From: Chamaecrista fasciculata
Taxonomy: Eukaryota > Streptophyta > Magnoliopsida > Fabales > Fabaceae
Length of the DNA: 64,000 bases
Assembly (NCBI GenBank): GCA_003254925.1
Contig: QANZ01001591.1
Span: 2,081-66,080, forward strand
Direction of reading: 5' to 3'
The notes under the pieces are model-generated. The model saw only the letters and a list, made by a program, of their open reading frames with translations. It ran no database searches and had not been told where the DNA came from. Positions 11,201 through 24,700 of the stretch are shown here, one piece after another; position 1 is the stretch's first letter, and each line of letters opens with the position of its first letter. Position numbers and translations under genes: made by a program.

Positions 11201-12963
11201 CAGATAATAAAGGACACATGACATGTATCTTTATTTGGACAAAGCTGCAGATTACAAGTCCAAGAATTTAATCCTCACAGTAGATAATCATAGACGCATC
11301 TAACTTTCATCTAATCTAATAACATATTATTCACAACTCACATAGCTTTCGGATTGGAAATATCCAAGAAGTCCTTTGTGTGGGGTTGTAACTTAACATA
11401 TGTCCCCTTTGGAAGTGTCACATTTTTCACTCTAACAATGTCGCCCTCTTGTAAAAGCATGTTCTCCATCATCTGTATAAGTATCGTGTCAAAGAATAGT
11501 CATAGGGTGACAACCAGTTATAACAAGCATAATCTTAATTTTAAACATTAAATTTGATAGCCTACCCAGTATGGCATATAAATCATGCCTTCCTCTGCAA
11601 TGAACTCTAGAACCCCACAATGAGAAACCCTCTCAGCACTATCGTTCCGAAGTTCAAACAACATTGGATAATCGATATGCAAAGATGCTGCAAAATATAA
11701 ATGACATTAATCCCCTAACCATAACCGTTAGACATCTAAAATTTGCACAAGGTGACAACACACTATAATATATGCATAAATATATATATATATATAAAAT
11801 CAAATTCAAACAACAAACCTAGACGATCAAGGGCTGAAGGAGGCATTATAACTGAGGCACAACAAAAATTACAACTGACATTAGTAAAAAGAAATACAAT
11901 GTAATAATCCAGAAATAGAACTGCCATGAACATAACTTACTTTTATCACCGCTCTCAATTTGGGGCTGCAGAATTAATGAAAGACAAAACAGAAGAAATT
12001 AGACTATTTTCTTCAAGATATAATAGACTTAGAATACATTGCAACTTTTACATATCGGTAATTATAGACTAGACTACAATGATTTAAGATTGCCATTCTT
12101 TTCTTTGTTCAAATTCGGTCCATTTATTTTCAACATTCCACTTTCCGACTCACTTTCAAGTCTTCATTCATTCTGATATAAGCACATACGAAAGAGATAT
12201 AATGGATTTGAACTTTATCTCAAGATGTCTTTGAGCTTGCATCTACGATATTGCAGATTGTGCCTACCACTCCGTTTCTCTATACATAATCTAATCTTAT
12301 CTTCCAAAAAGGTACTAGACGTTTGATCTCTACCCAAAAGGTATTCACTTCAATTTTTAGTGACGTTTTCTATTTCCACTACAATTAAAAGTCAGATCGA
12401 GAATTTTGTTTTCCATTACCGAGTTTGTGATAATGTAGTCAAACTAGGAAAAGGAAAACTGGTATAAGAAAACATTCATTGCTTAAGATATATACGACAA
12501 AGGATGCCCAGGTATAAGAAATAACTACTTAACTCATGTATGATTGAACTTTATCAGAAGCAATAAATACAGAACACCGACAAAATTAAAGTCAACTACA
12601 TCAACTGACTAAATTTCTATATTATAAAGGAAACAATCGTAACCTTTTCAATAAAAGAAGCTGGGTAACACCGATATGTCTGCTCAAATGACGTCCCATG
12701 ATAGCCATATCCCTCAAAGAACTACAAGTAGAAGTTTACAACCAATAGATGGAATAAGATAAGGTGGAAGGGTTATCACAGATATTAGTACTTATTAAGT
12801 AACAAGAAACAAGGAAAGAATGCATGTTAGGTAATATTAGTAATGCCGAAAACTAAAATTCTAGGAGAATTAAAGTAGCTGAAAAAATAATTTAGGGGAT
12901 AAAACGATACTTAATATTAATAATTGACCATTTCTATGAAACGTAAATAAAACACCATACCAT
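8271..12963 (-). CDS. UFD1: UFD1, ubiquitin fusion degradation protein 1
   Basis: UFD1 pairs with NPL4 to recruit the AAA ATPase CDC48 to ubiquitylated proteins, for example in ER-associated degradation. Coding exons, 5' to 3': 12963-12961, 12721-12644, 11965-11941, 11851-11819, 11687-11566, 11472-11342, 10320-10097, 9177-8933 and 8360-8271. They sum to 951 bp (316 aa plus stop), close to plant family members, and every junction is GT-AG with consistent phase. Residues 1 to about 190 form the conserved double-psi barrel domain, opening [10 protein letters not shown] and including [10 protein letters not shown] and [15 protein letters not shown]. Two CDC48-binding SHP-like boxes are visible: [10 protein letters not shown] (220-229) and [10 protein letters not shown] (307-316, the C-terminus). 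The linker is rich in Ser, Lys and Gln. The ATG is exactly the last three bases of its exon. Confidence 0.97.
8531..8797. mobile_element. Foldback MITE with 9-bp target duplication, in the last UFD1 intron
   Basis: A 267-bp palindrome-like element whose termini begin GAGTAAACTAACAATTT and are complementary at the two ends over about 30 bp. It is flanked by perfect 9-bp direct repeats TTTAAACTA at 8522-8530 and 8798-8806. Nine-bp duplications are characteristic of Mutator-like transposition. A second copy of the same length class lies at 59873-60138 in a GDSL intron. Confidence 0.88.
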
Positions 12964-13016
12964 CTTGAACTGGATTCAAATACTTCAAACAGAAGATGAT
13001 CAAGCGTCCAAGCTCC
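12961..13016 (-). other. UFD1: UFD1 leader exon carrying the start codon
   Basis: A 56-bp exon bordered by a TTTCAG acceptor at 13020-13017 and a GTATGG donor at 12960. The only coding bases are the final ATG. Splicing joins it to TTCTTTGAGG at 12721, giving the family N-terminus MFFEGYG. Its upstream partner is probably the leader exon ending at 15545, so the intron between them would be about 2.5 kb. Confidence 0.8.
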
Positions 13017-13020
13017 CTGA

Positions 13021-15540
13021 AAGAGGAAATAACTACATGACTCAAAGTAATAAGGATACCCATCAAAAGTGTCACAACCCCTTCCTTGGAGGCACGTGAC
13101 CGGCACGAACGTAGGTAATAAATACCCACATGAGGACATTCACATACACAAGTAAATTCAAACAACCAATAACATTAATTCAATCAATTAGGTAATAAAT
13201 ACCCTTGACTATGCAATAAACAATCTGGGAGAAAACATACATAACCACATCCAAAGTTCAACCGTTAACACTAACCGATTCAGTAGAAGGGGTCCGCCAC
13301 CACAAGCATACTTTAAATTTAGACGTTTCCAATAAACTTTGACAGCATAATCAATTAAAATACCAACTAATATCATGAGATAATCAAACCCTTAAGTGGG
13401 GTTGGGATAAGAAAGCCGCTCAACTCGATCCAAAGGATATATAACTGTACCTTTTTGTACATTCAATCGATATACTATGAGAATCAACTCTAAATGACCC
13501 GAAGGTTCAATACTTCACAAGCTATCATCTTAACCCCTAATAACACGTCTTTTCTCACAGAACTTATCCTAGCCTTACTCATACCCACCTAGGATCCTAA
13601 CACTTAAACAAGAGACTAAAGAGAGACTTGGGTATCAATTTAGGAGCTTTAACAATGTTGTGAAACACATGAGTTAAGATTAGTTCATAAGCAAATTTTA
13701 AAATCAAAAGCATAAATCAATCTCACAACTTGACACATTCTTTTCTTTCAAATTTAACTTGCATAGATAAATTACCACACTTTAAATTCGACGTCATTGT
13801 TCCAAAACTCTTCATAATTCCAAAGTATCCCATTTAATTCATCAAAATCATCCATAGGAACCAATTTGCAAACTTTAAAGTTTCACCATGAAAATCAAGT
13901 TTCAAAATATACATTCTAAATTTAAGTTAATACCTTGGAATTCATTATAACCCTCCAATAAACTCATCAAAACTATCAATTTCAAGAAAGCAAAGACTTT
14001 TGGCCAAAAAAACCAATTTCAAGTTTATCCCAAACCCTATTGGGTCCCAAATTCAAGGATATGGAAACCAAGTGCCAAACCATTGTTAAAGAGAGTTCAA
14101 AGCATTATAAGTTTAGTAAAAAAACAACAGCAATTTGAGTTCACAACAGCACATGACAACCCACAAGGTACAGGACCGAAAAGTGAGGAAGGGAATGAAG
14201 AAACACCAATGATGAGGAGAGGAAAGCTTCTAATCAATCAATCTGATAGTTTAGGGATGAAAATGACCTTATATTAATCAATAATCCACAAGAAATAGTT
14301 AGAAAACCAGCAAAAATCAAAGTGAAAATCAAATGGATGAAGAAAAGGAGGAAATTTGTCACCTTGAGAGGAGAAGAAGAATGAATGGCCAACGGTGGGC
14401 CACTGTTCGCCAGAGGTGGTGCGCGGTGGTCTGGGCTGGTGGCGGTGGTGGAGGGTCGATGGGTGAAGTGGGAGGACGAAGAGAATGGTAGAAGACGAAA
14501 TGAAGCCTAAAATGAAATGCAATTCTGAAGCAGGAAAAGAAGGCCAAAGTTATTGACAGAATTTTAATCTTTTCAAAGCAGTCGTAAAAACTCAAAATTT
14601 TAGAAATAGAACTTATTGACAAAATTTACATTGTTAGCTTCGTTACAATTTACAAAGAGTAGTTTCTAAATATGAAATTTGTTTTTGAAAATTTATCTCC
14701 AACATCTATTAATTCTTACTCGAAGGTATCATATGACAGGTCTTGAGAAAAATTCAGATGAAATTTTAAAGTCAGTTTGCTTCAAATTTTTACAAGCTCA
14801 ATAAAATATTAGGGATACAAATATGACAATTAAAATTCTAAATTATCTAGTTCACTAATTTCTAAAAATCATAACTTGAAAACTTCCAATACTAGTTCAA
14901 AATTAGCTTGAAAAAACTAAATTCAAAAGATCACTAATTCTATTTCTCAACACCCAAAACTAATTTCTAAAACTCTGGAATTTCACCAAAAGTTAACAAG
15001 TCAATTATACAGAAGTTATCTAACAGAAAGGAATTTAACAGCCAAAGAAGGGTAACAAAAGGCAACAAAGAGTCTTCAACTAATACAGAAAGGACCAAAG
15101 GCTAAAAGCTAATATACAAAATAAGTGTTTATAAATAACAAGCAATCTTCGCCAAACTACCTGAACCATTAAGATCGAAATTGGAAGAGGAACTCCTAAT
15201 ACTCAGTATTTCTAATAAGACACAGCAAACATACCGATACATTTTGCGATAAAAACACTAGTCATTCAGTCATTTGCAAGGAAGACATAGGAATCAAATA
15301 CAACGGCTTTCATAGAACTCACAAACGCAATTTCCACCACTAAAATCAACTAGGGTAAACACCCAGAAACGAAATAACCAAAAAAAAAAACAAAAAAAAT
15401 TAAAGTAAACTTTGAAGTTAGTATGCTCTCTAGACAACAGAACAGTGAAAAAAATAAGAATCGGCGCACAATTTCGGAACAAAGGAGAAAAGTTACGATC
15501 AGGAATCAGATGTGAGAGATAATTGCAGAAAACAATAACT
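13021..15540 (-). other. UFD1: UFD1 5'-leader intron, about 2.5 kb
   Basis: No gene or clear transposon seen. Open stretches on both strands here show no protein-family similarity that I recognise. Confidence 0.5.
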
Positions 15541-15544
15541 TTAC

Positions 15545-15680
15545 CTCGAATTTGGAATTCCGAGGAGGAAGAAAGCGAATGAGAAGTCGTGACGTTTGAT
15601 CTGAGAAGAGGGAATAGTAGATTACTTCTGTAGTTGTAGAACCGTAGGAACAAGATGGTGTATTTATATGGGCTTGGTAC
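15545..15680 (-). promoter_or_regulatory. UFD1: UFD1 promoter core and first untranslated exon
   Basis: On the minus strand a TATA box CATATAAATA (15671-15662) is followed about 30 bp later by a pyrimidine-rich leader, which ends in TTCGAG with a strong donor GTAAAG at 15544. Upstream there are GCCCAA/AAGCCCA elements near 15670-15690, similar to the TGGGC site II elements common in plant housekeeping promoters. The transcription start is inferred near 15635. Confidence 0.6.
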
Positions 15681-15689
15681 ACTTGAATT

Positions 15690-17280
15690 GGGCCTCAATT
15701 TAATTTATAAAGATTTACATTCTCCTTCTATTTTAATTTTTAAATAAAGATTTGAGAGAAATCGAAAAATAAATAAAGATTTGAGAGGATACTTCAAATT
15801 TTAAATTTTTAATATATTTGTTATAAGATTTTTTCAATAAATATTTGATATGTAGTAAAAAAAATGTATATATAATTAATCATAGTAGATATAGAATATT
15901 AAATATATTTTTTATTGACCAATCATACTAGAGAGAAAATGTAAATCAAAATTTTAATTGGAGGAACAAAATAACAAATATATAAAAAACTTTACTTACA
16001 TTTTTTTCTAAATCTTTATTTTTTTTTGGCTAAAATTTTCTTAATCTTTATTGGTGTGGGATGATGACAATCAAAAGATATTAAAATTATATAATATTTT
16101 TATAGTTCAAATATTATTTTAAATTTTTTAGTATATAAGATTATGAAAAATAAAATAAAATCTTATTTAATTTAATTTTAAATGTTTCATAATAAAAGGA
16201 ATTAGTAATAAATTATATTTATTTAACTACTTTCATAGTTTTCTACAATTTCCTCATTTTATGTCTTACGTAAATGTTTATAATATATATTTAATGCGAT
16301 GTTAACATCAATTTTTACATATTTATATTAATTTGTTTTTTCTAATTAAATTATCTTAATTACTTCTTAGATATTTTGAATACATTTTAAGAATCTTCCA
16401 TAAAAAAAGAATATTTTTTCAAGAATCTTGAATATTTATTAATTATCTTAATTTTTTATAATATTAAATATTTTTAATTATCTAAATTACCTTTTAAATT
16501 TTTTTAATATCTTTCAATTATCTAAATTATGTGAAGCTATATTAAGATGTAATTTGAATTTTAAATTAATATTGTATTATAGATGAATTGAGCGAGGTGA
16601 CATGGAGTCGTAAAAGATGTTGAAAAAGAATGTAAATTGTAGAGTTTCACTATAAAAATTTTGACCCCAATAAAATATAATATTCATATCCATCATTTAA
16701 ACACAATTTCAAATCTATCTTCTCTATCCTTCGAGTAGAGATGGCAAGGAATATGATTTCAGCTATTTTTTCACATCAGTGATGGCAAGGAATATGATAT
16801 ATTAATATTTATATCCATATTTTATATGATATTTGACTTTGAATCATGTCCAAAATACTAAAAAATTTAATAATAAGTATACCCTATTTTGAAAAATGAA
16901 TATATGAAGTACCCAATCTCGTACCCTAAAATAAATAAATAATTTTTTGTTTGCATAATTTAATTTTTTAAAACAAAAAAATAAATATGGAATAGATATT
17001 ATATAGGGTAAATTACACTTTCATATCCTGTAATTTAAAACGTGACATTTTGGTACACTGGGGTCTCCACTATTACTCTTTTAGTACCCTGAACAATTAT
17101 TTTTTTAGTTTTGGAAAGAATTTGGCACATGACTTTCACGTGGGCTCACTAATTTATCCAACATTTTACCACAACAAAGATCAAAATCAAACGCATGCTA
17201 AGAATGATGGAAAAATAAATCCAAAAGTGTGGGAGATGAAATCACTAACCTGAAATCGTCGAAAGAAAATAGACATAGTA
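15690..17280. other. AT-rich spacer between UFD1 and VAC14
   Basis: Very AT-rich sequence with no credible gene. Around 17005-17100 there is a fragment of the dispersed repeat whose signature is GGGTAAATTACACTTT followed by TTTTGGTACAC, also seen in part near 3480-3560 and 46090-46130. Confidence 0.5.
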
Positions 17281-17284
17281 AAAA

Positions 17285-17776
17285 TCTTCCAACTCACATT
17301 CCCGGAAGCTTTGCAAAGAGGGTAATGAGATTCTCCATAGAGAGAATTAGAGAGACTTAAGAAAAATGTATGTGATTAGAATAAATCTATTTTCTCTCTT
17401 TATGAGGAAAGCCTCTATATATATGTATAGGTCAAAACAAATGTATAAATAATTAATAAGTCTCTACCTAAAATACGCTCAATGTTATAAAATAATATAT
17501 TAAATATATATTTTGGGCTTATTAATTATTTATCAACATATATATATAAAAAATACTCTGTCTCCAAAATAACTCTACAAATTAATAATTTCATAGAATA
17601 ATTATTAATACTTCCGAGGATGAGGAGTGTATATAATCAAACCCATCAATGATTACTATAGCTGAAAACACGAAATTCATTCTTATTCAGTGTTACGATA
17701 AATAAATTACTTAATCAGTGAATACAAATATCAATCTTATAATAAATTAATGCTAATTCACACAAAATTTCCAACA
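17285..17776 (-). mobile_element. Possible Copia LTR
   Basis: Read on the minus strand, the segment starts TGTTGGAAATTTTGTG at 17776, a common Copia LTR start. It has a TATATATATAGAGGC promoter-like box near 17425-17410 and a purine/pyrimidine-rich R-like section. I could not place a CA terminus or a target duplication, so both the far boundary and the identity are tentative. Confidence 0.35.
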
Positions 17777-18728
17777 AAGAAAATTTTGAGAGAATTCAAA
17801 GCTAGGTTTTGAAAAATATGCATTAGATCTTTATTGTTGTGGTAAAATATTTGTGGTAAAATATTGAATATAATTGAATTTTAGTTAGTGCCCTTGAACA
17901 AATTTGATTAATCAAATTGATCAAATTGATTAATGCATTTGAACAAATTTTTATTAATTGTTATTATAATTTTATTTAATTATAGAATAAAATAAAATTT
18001 ATATGATAATATCTTCTATTCTAAAAATTAAATTATCTTTCAAAAAATTATAATTTAAAAATTAATGAGGATAACATACAAAATAATATTTAAATAAAAA
18101 GGTATACACTAAAATATCTTTAAAATAATTATATTTATAATTTTTTTAAAAAACAGAATATCCAAGCGGCCCGCAGACTGGCCCGCCCATACTTGTTTAA
18201 CCCAGAGGCTAAATAGGCCAAGCCATTTAAGCTCACTTTTAAATGAGTTTAGTTTTTGATATCCGAGCGGAGCCCGCGAGCCTAAACCCATTTTAACACC
18301 CCTACTACATGCAGGAAGTTTTTATGCAGAGCATAAAATTTGACAAAGAAAACAAATTTAGCCTCAACAAATTGGCTGTTTCCCAAGTATGTTGCCAAAT
18401 GCCAATTAAAGGGTCAAGAAAATGAAACTTCTATTATATAAAATATTCCCCTAGCCCACCTGGTTTAGACGAAAAAATAACATAACCACGTGGACGTCTC
18501 TTGTTTCAAAACAATGACCCAGGAAAGCCCAAGCTTCCAAGATTTACTATCCGACCTCTATTTTAGTATAAATAAACTCCCCACCAGAAAACAAAACGGT
18601 AGAACAAACCAACTACAATGATTTACAATTTTACAAATTACAGCCAATCCCACTCAAAGTATCACATACACTCAGACAAAGTGTACGGTGAGACTCTTAA
18701 GTGGGCAGAAGCAACACTAAAATTATAG
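17777..18728. other. Spacer downstream of VAC14, with a GC-rich MITE remnant
   Basis: At about 18150-18305 a GC-rich segment with CGGCCCGC-type motifs ends in TTTTAACACCCCTAC, matching the terminal pattern of the element at 6425-6571. The rest is AT-rich with no gene seen; the last part should contain the VAC14 3' UTR. Confidence 0.5.
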
Positions 18729-21700
18729 TTATAGCTGCCCTTGACCTTTCTTCGATGATCTTGAATGAAGAGCATTAGGGTCAGACGACTGAGTCCGCCT
18801 TTGTTCTTCCTGTGTCTGTGATTCTGTACCCTGCATTATGTGCGGATGATGGTATCAGAAAACAGAAAAAGGAAAACAAGCAAGTACAAAATAATAAGTA
18901 CATGAAGGAGAACATGGCATGAATGAAATGAAGAACAAACAAAAAGTATAAGGGTATCTCAATAGCTTGTATTAGTAGTATAACTAATGCAGTTGTTTCT
19001 ATAGTTAGTTAAGCTTCTTTATATTTGAGCAAAAAAAAAAAAAAGTTAAGCTTCTTTATACCCTCGTTGTATCACAATAAATACAGGCTTGTTCTTCACT
19101 TTTGTCTTCGGAATTTACTCTCACTTCCCATGAAGTAGATACAACACTAACTTGTACATAAGAGTTTCAAATTTATATAAATATACACAAATACAAGAAC
19201 ATATATACATGTGTTTCTCTTGGTATATGTATATAAATTATAAAATTAATATAGGTCCAAAACCAGTCCGGCTTCCTCTCAAGTACTTGTGGTTCTTGGT
19301 TCTCTTCATTACCATTCACCAATTTTGAAATTGTACATATCCTAGCCTCTAAAAGTTTATTAGTACACAGTAATGCAAGAGGCAAAATGTAGGTGACAAA
19401 ATGAAGAGGGATAACAACCTTTGGCGATGACGTGGAACTATTGCGCAACTGATCATGTACTTTAGCATGCATGCGATGCTGGTACTGCATTTTCTCAAAC
19501 TGTTGTAGCCTTGCAGTAAAGTTGATTCCATTAAGTGACTTCCCACCATCCAAAGTTAAATCACCAACCTCAGTGACTTGAGATCCCCCAGCCATTTGAT
19601 GAAGAATTTGGTAGGGATTCCCAGATGGTGTCCTCTTAATTTGTTCACCATTGAAAGAATATAATGGCACAGCTTTTAAGCGAGTTTTTAATATCTTAAA
19701 GGCTGCACTTTGCTGCATTGGAGTATTAAAATTCAAGTTATAATGAACAGAAAACAGTATAAATCTTCAAGTACTCCTAGAGTTATCACATTCCTAAGAA
19801 ACTTCTTCATATAACATCTAGTTTAGACATTTATATAACTTCATGTACATCTTCAGCTCCCTCTCATGTTACATCACCATTCTCAGTGACTTGAGATCCC
19901 CCAACAGGTATTGGATAAGATAAAAAGTACTAGCTAAAGCAGATATGTTCAGCAACCAATTAATACCATTAGCATGACAAACTTTTGAGAGGCTAAGCGA
20001 ACACCCCCCAGTCCAAATAAGTAAATACACTTCCAAATGCAATATCAAAAACATGCGAGTACAAAGATAAAGCAGATAAAGTTATCAACAGCCAGCATTA
20101 GCAATTATGAATAATACTCCACCAGGCCACAATATTCAGCAACAGACAAGGCATATCATTAAAACAACCAGATTGGATAGTTCATCATATTTCAAGAATA
20201 CACAAGGCATGTTATGCCTGATAGATACAAGTTTAGCCAAGGACAAAAAAATGGAAGAAATTTAATGAGTCTAAGAAGTCCCCTCACAATAATGAGTAAA
20301 TGTGACAGCAGCCTAACAAGTAAATTAACGCCTCAATAAATTAAGCAGTGAAAAGACATGGCCAAAGTTGCATATACCTGAGGAAGCAACATCAGAAGAC
20401 CATACAATGCTTTAAATAACCATATATATTTTCCAGGTTCAAGAAGCTGCAAAAGCGAAAAACAAGGATTGATAATTACTTGATTCATCTCATACAAGAG
20501 GAAGTTAATCATACTATATTCAATGAGAAAAGTGTATAAGCAAAAATGAAGATCAAGAGGTGTATTTAGCAATATAAGCATGAAGAAATATCACACTGAA
20601 GCTAATTATTACATCAAATTGATCAAAGTCAATAACTATTTATTGCTCATGTGAAAGGCTTCATAATGGGAAATTGAGAGCCACAAAAAATATTCTAACA
20701 AAGATCTTCGCAAATTTTTCTGAATTTCTTTTCTTTTAGAACGAGACGAACAAAGAAAATCTCAGAAAAAAGGATGTCATATGAAGGGCTTCATTAAGAG
20801 GAGATGAAGTTAGTTAATTTTTCATTTCTTCAAACAATTTTTTTTTTTGAGAACTCTCTTCAAACGATGAGAACAAATAAAAACGTAGTCAAAGGACACT
20901 ACATGATGGCCCTCAGCTTTCTTTCTCACCAAATCTGAACTGGACTAAGCAATGCAAAATGAATTATACAAGTAGCACTGTGCATCCACAATCCTACTAA
21001 TTAAGTCAAATCTCCAAATTTTGTTAAAACATTTAAGGAATAAAAAGATTTATTTTTTTAAAAAAAAGGTGCAAATGCATGTTTAACATGAAACTTCATC
21101 TAAAATATGTTCAACATAAACTAAAAATTAAGCATTGACATATCATCCAATGCAGGAAAACACTTAGGCCTAACAATAATCATTGAGAAACAAAACCAAC
21201 GTCTCCGTATTAATCATATTCTACCAAAGTAAGCAAAGTTTGATCTAGCACCTGCAATCTGAGATAAGCAAAGGTTGGAGTTTCCAGCAAGCGAATCAAC
21301 TTATCCAGTTGGACCAAAAATTTAACGTTAATGTCCTCCTCCACTAGAGATTGAATCACAGTACTCGCATGTTGATAGGTCTGTTGAGAAGATACAAAAT
21401 TGTATTATAAATTAAGGGAACATGATCTGTAACATTCTAAGCAAACAATCAGATATAAGTAATGACTACAAGGAAAGTAAAAGTATGAGAAAGAGAGACT
21501 TAAAGTGGAACTTCTAATCATAAAAAAGTTCTAGATGCCTACCTGAGACAACAAACAAAGACTAATAACTGACATTGGAGAATGACACCAAGAGGAGTAC
21601 AAGGAAACATATAAATCCCTCCCAGCAGCATTTACAAGTGATTGCTTTAAAAGATCTCGAAGCTCAGATAATTCTGATGATGTGAGTAAGATCAAATTCA

Positions 21701-24700
21701 ATGCCTGAAATTTATAGAAAGAAGAGGAGGGGAAGACAAATACACATGAATACCATCACATCTCAATACATAGACTAAACATCATAATAAGAAGAATAAG
21801 AAGAAATGAAAAATAAATTAGTTTAAAAGGGCAAACAAAAAACTGAAACAGGCAAGAAAGAATTGTCAAAGCCCAGCACCAATTGGCTAGTTATAAACCA
21901 GTCATTAACTTGTCAAGGAACTAAGTTCCACAAAAATCTCTGTTGGATAATAGATTACAGATAATTAGCATGTACAGAAATTTTATAGTAAATGGGCACC
22001 AGAAATTGTTGGTCAAAATTATCAAGACATACCTGGGAATTGCATGTAATGTGATGGATATTACAAATTTAGCGTAATGTTGAAGGTGTTTAAGCCTAAA
22101 GTTATGTTGCTCATAGTGGTATTATAGTTGGTTAGGATATCAAATATTCATATTTAGGTTTTATAAGGATTTTTCAATAAGATTGCCTATAGATAGGGTC
22201 TTGGCAGATCATCCCTAAATATTAAGATACATTAAATTTAGTGTTTATTAAAGACATTTTTTCTGTAGTTACTTTTCATTTTGCACCTGAGCCTTTTACA
22301 GATCCAATGTTTTTCAATGCTTATGGTCATGAAATTTATATTAATAAGAGTTAATAAAAATTAAAGAACATTGTCAAACAAACATCTACATGAATCACTT
22401 TAAGGATCATTTTCTCTCAAATCTCTTCAGATTTCAAAAATTTCAGATATATGTAGACAGACACACAAAGTCACAGTTTTCACATTAGGCATAGAAATCA
22501 TGCATGATCTAAACTGTAATCAAGAGACAGAACAATTTCGATGTTGGTTAAATCATATATGCGTATGATCCAATACTGAAGTTTGCACTACTGCCATCTC
22601 AAACATGTTAACTAGACCTATGACACTAATGCACAACAAAACCTGTTAATCCAGACCACATATGCTAACTAAATGAGTGATGGGCCTATTGTTACTGGAC
22701 TTAGGCCCACTGTAAACATTGTAGGTTTTGTGGTTATTTATAGAGAGTTGTGGGCAAGAGAAGGGAGGGGAATTGGTTAGGTCTGGTTTTGGGAGAGTTC
22801 TTGGCCTCTCGAATGCCCAAGAAATTTGTGTGTGTTTTCTGTGTTTAATTCCAGTTTNCTCGAATGCCCAAGAAATTTGTGTGTTTTCTGTGTTTAATTC
22901 CAGTTTGTAATTGGAGTTATTATCTTTGCTATTTTCTGCTGTTGTGGTGGAGTTTCTTGTAGTTTGAGACACTACTTTCCCATCTTTTGTCATCTATATC
23001 GGTAAAATTCAGCAGGGTTCTATCAATGAGCCATATCAAATACAAGCTTTTTTGCAGCTGCTTCATTAGGTACAGGGGAAACAGACCCATCACCCATGTA
23101 AACAATCACTACAGTCAGTCATGAAAGTGATATAATTTTATTGAAGTGCTCAGATAAGCCACAACCAACCTGAACCATAATTGATGCAAAATCCAAATCA
23201 GATTCCCCTTCAAGTATTGTAGAAAGCTCACGGTAGACTCTTTCAGCATTCAAAAGCACACAAAGCCGACGGATAATCAAAGCACCACGCCTGAGATATA
23301 TATTTTTTAAAAGTTAAAAAAACATAGAAAAGAAAAAACATTTATACCACAATACTTCAATAAAAAATACACATCAAATGAATAAAGGAGTTAAAATTAA
23401 AGCTTACCGCTCCAAGAGAGAATTATCTATCCGGAAATTGTGCACAAGAAATACAACAAGCTGTCGGAAGTGCTGAGGATCCTTTGCGATGCAAGCATGA
23501 ACATCAAGAACCAGAAGCACAACCTATTTACATATAGAAATGTGATGAATAAGTGATGAATTAAGTAAACCATTAAACTTCTACAAGTTCACACGAGAAA
23601 AAAAAAGAATAAGGGGAAACTTTAAGCAAATTCTTTAACTAAGCCTGTACTCAAGAAGGCATAAATAAGATCCAGCTGCAGAACAGCGAAAATCCCTCTA
23701 AAAAGACCAATGCAGTTACTCCAGAATCATTCTTCCTAGGCCACTCCACATTCTTATTCAAACATCCAAAGTTATCACATGGCTACTAAATACTCCTTTT
23801 AAAAGCATTTTCTGCTAACATAATAAAATAGGTAAACTTGAATATCTTGAGTTGAAATACTGAAACCAGTACCTACTCTACAAAATAAAAATGTAGTAAA
23901 ACCACAGTCTCACCAGCAATATAAGCCAAGAGATCTTAAGAGATAAATGATCTTTGAATAAACAAAGATGGAGCGATACCTCATTGGATGGATCTGAAAG
24001 AGCTTTAAGTAGGGTGTCAAATATATCATTCAGAAATGTCAAAACCTGTATAACATGAAAAGTCACAATATGTCAGTATCAACAAAATACATGTGTGTGT
24101 GTATATATAGATGCACATACTCATATTGACACGATAAGACTCTGAAGTAATGTTTTTAAAAACCAAACCAGTCAATAAACTAGAAAGGTCATCCGTGGGT
24201 TGATTAGTTCAACCAATCAAACCAGTTGTAGTTGAATCGGATATAAATAATCATTATATATTTTTAAATAAATAGTACATTTTAAATTATAAATCCACAA
24301 TTAAAAAAATTATAATCAAAATATTACTATAACAATAATATCAGTCAGTTATTGAAATAATAATACACATTCAAATAAAAAAAACTACATATTAGATAAA
24401 AATATAATTTTAATACACAATTATGCACACACAATTTACATTACAATTCAAATCAATTAAAAAACTATCAAACAAAAAACATATTTTAAAATTTTTTTCA
24501 TAACTAATAATTAAACTCAAATATCAGTTGAAAAGTGTAAAAAAGAAAGAGAAATTTGTTGGGGTATTGGAAATGGAGATGTGATTAAATGCCCCACGAT
24601 ATGCAAACAGATTAATATAACGTTGTCGAGACTGACTATAAAGGATGATTTCTATCCCTTATCTCACTTGGAGGTGCTGATGTGGTGCTTGGAGTTAAGT

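Noticed and set aside
15294..15698. 134-codon minus-strand open frame
   Set aside because: It crosses the UFD1 promoter, leader exon and its splice donor; composition is not coding-like and no family matches.
22646..22993. Open frame of 115 codons on the minus strand
   Set aside because: It lies in a solo LTR and spans an N with an artefactual repeat.
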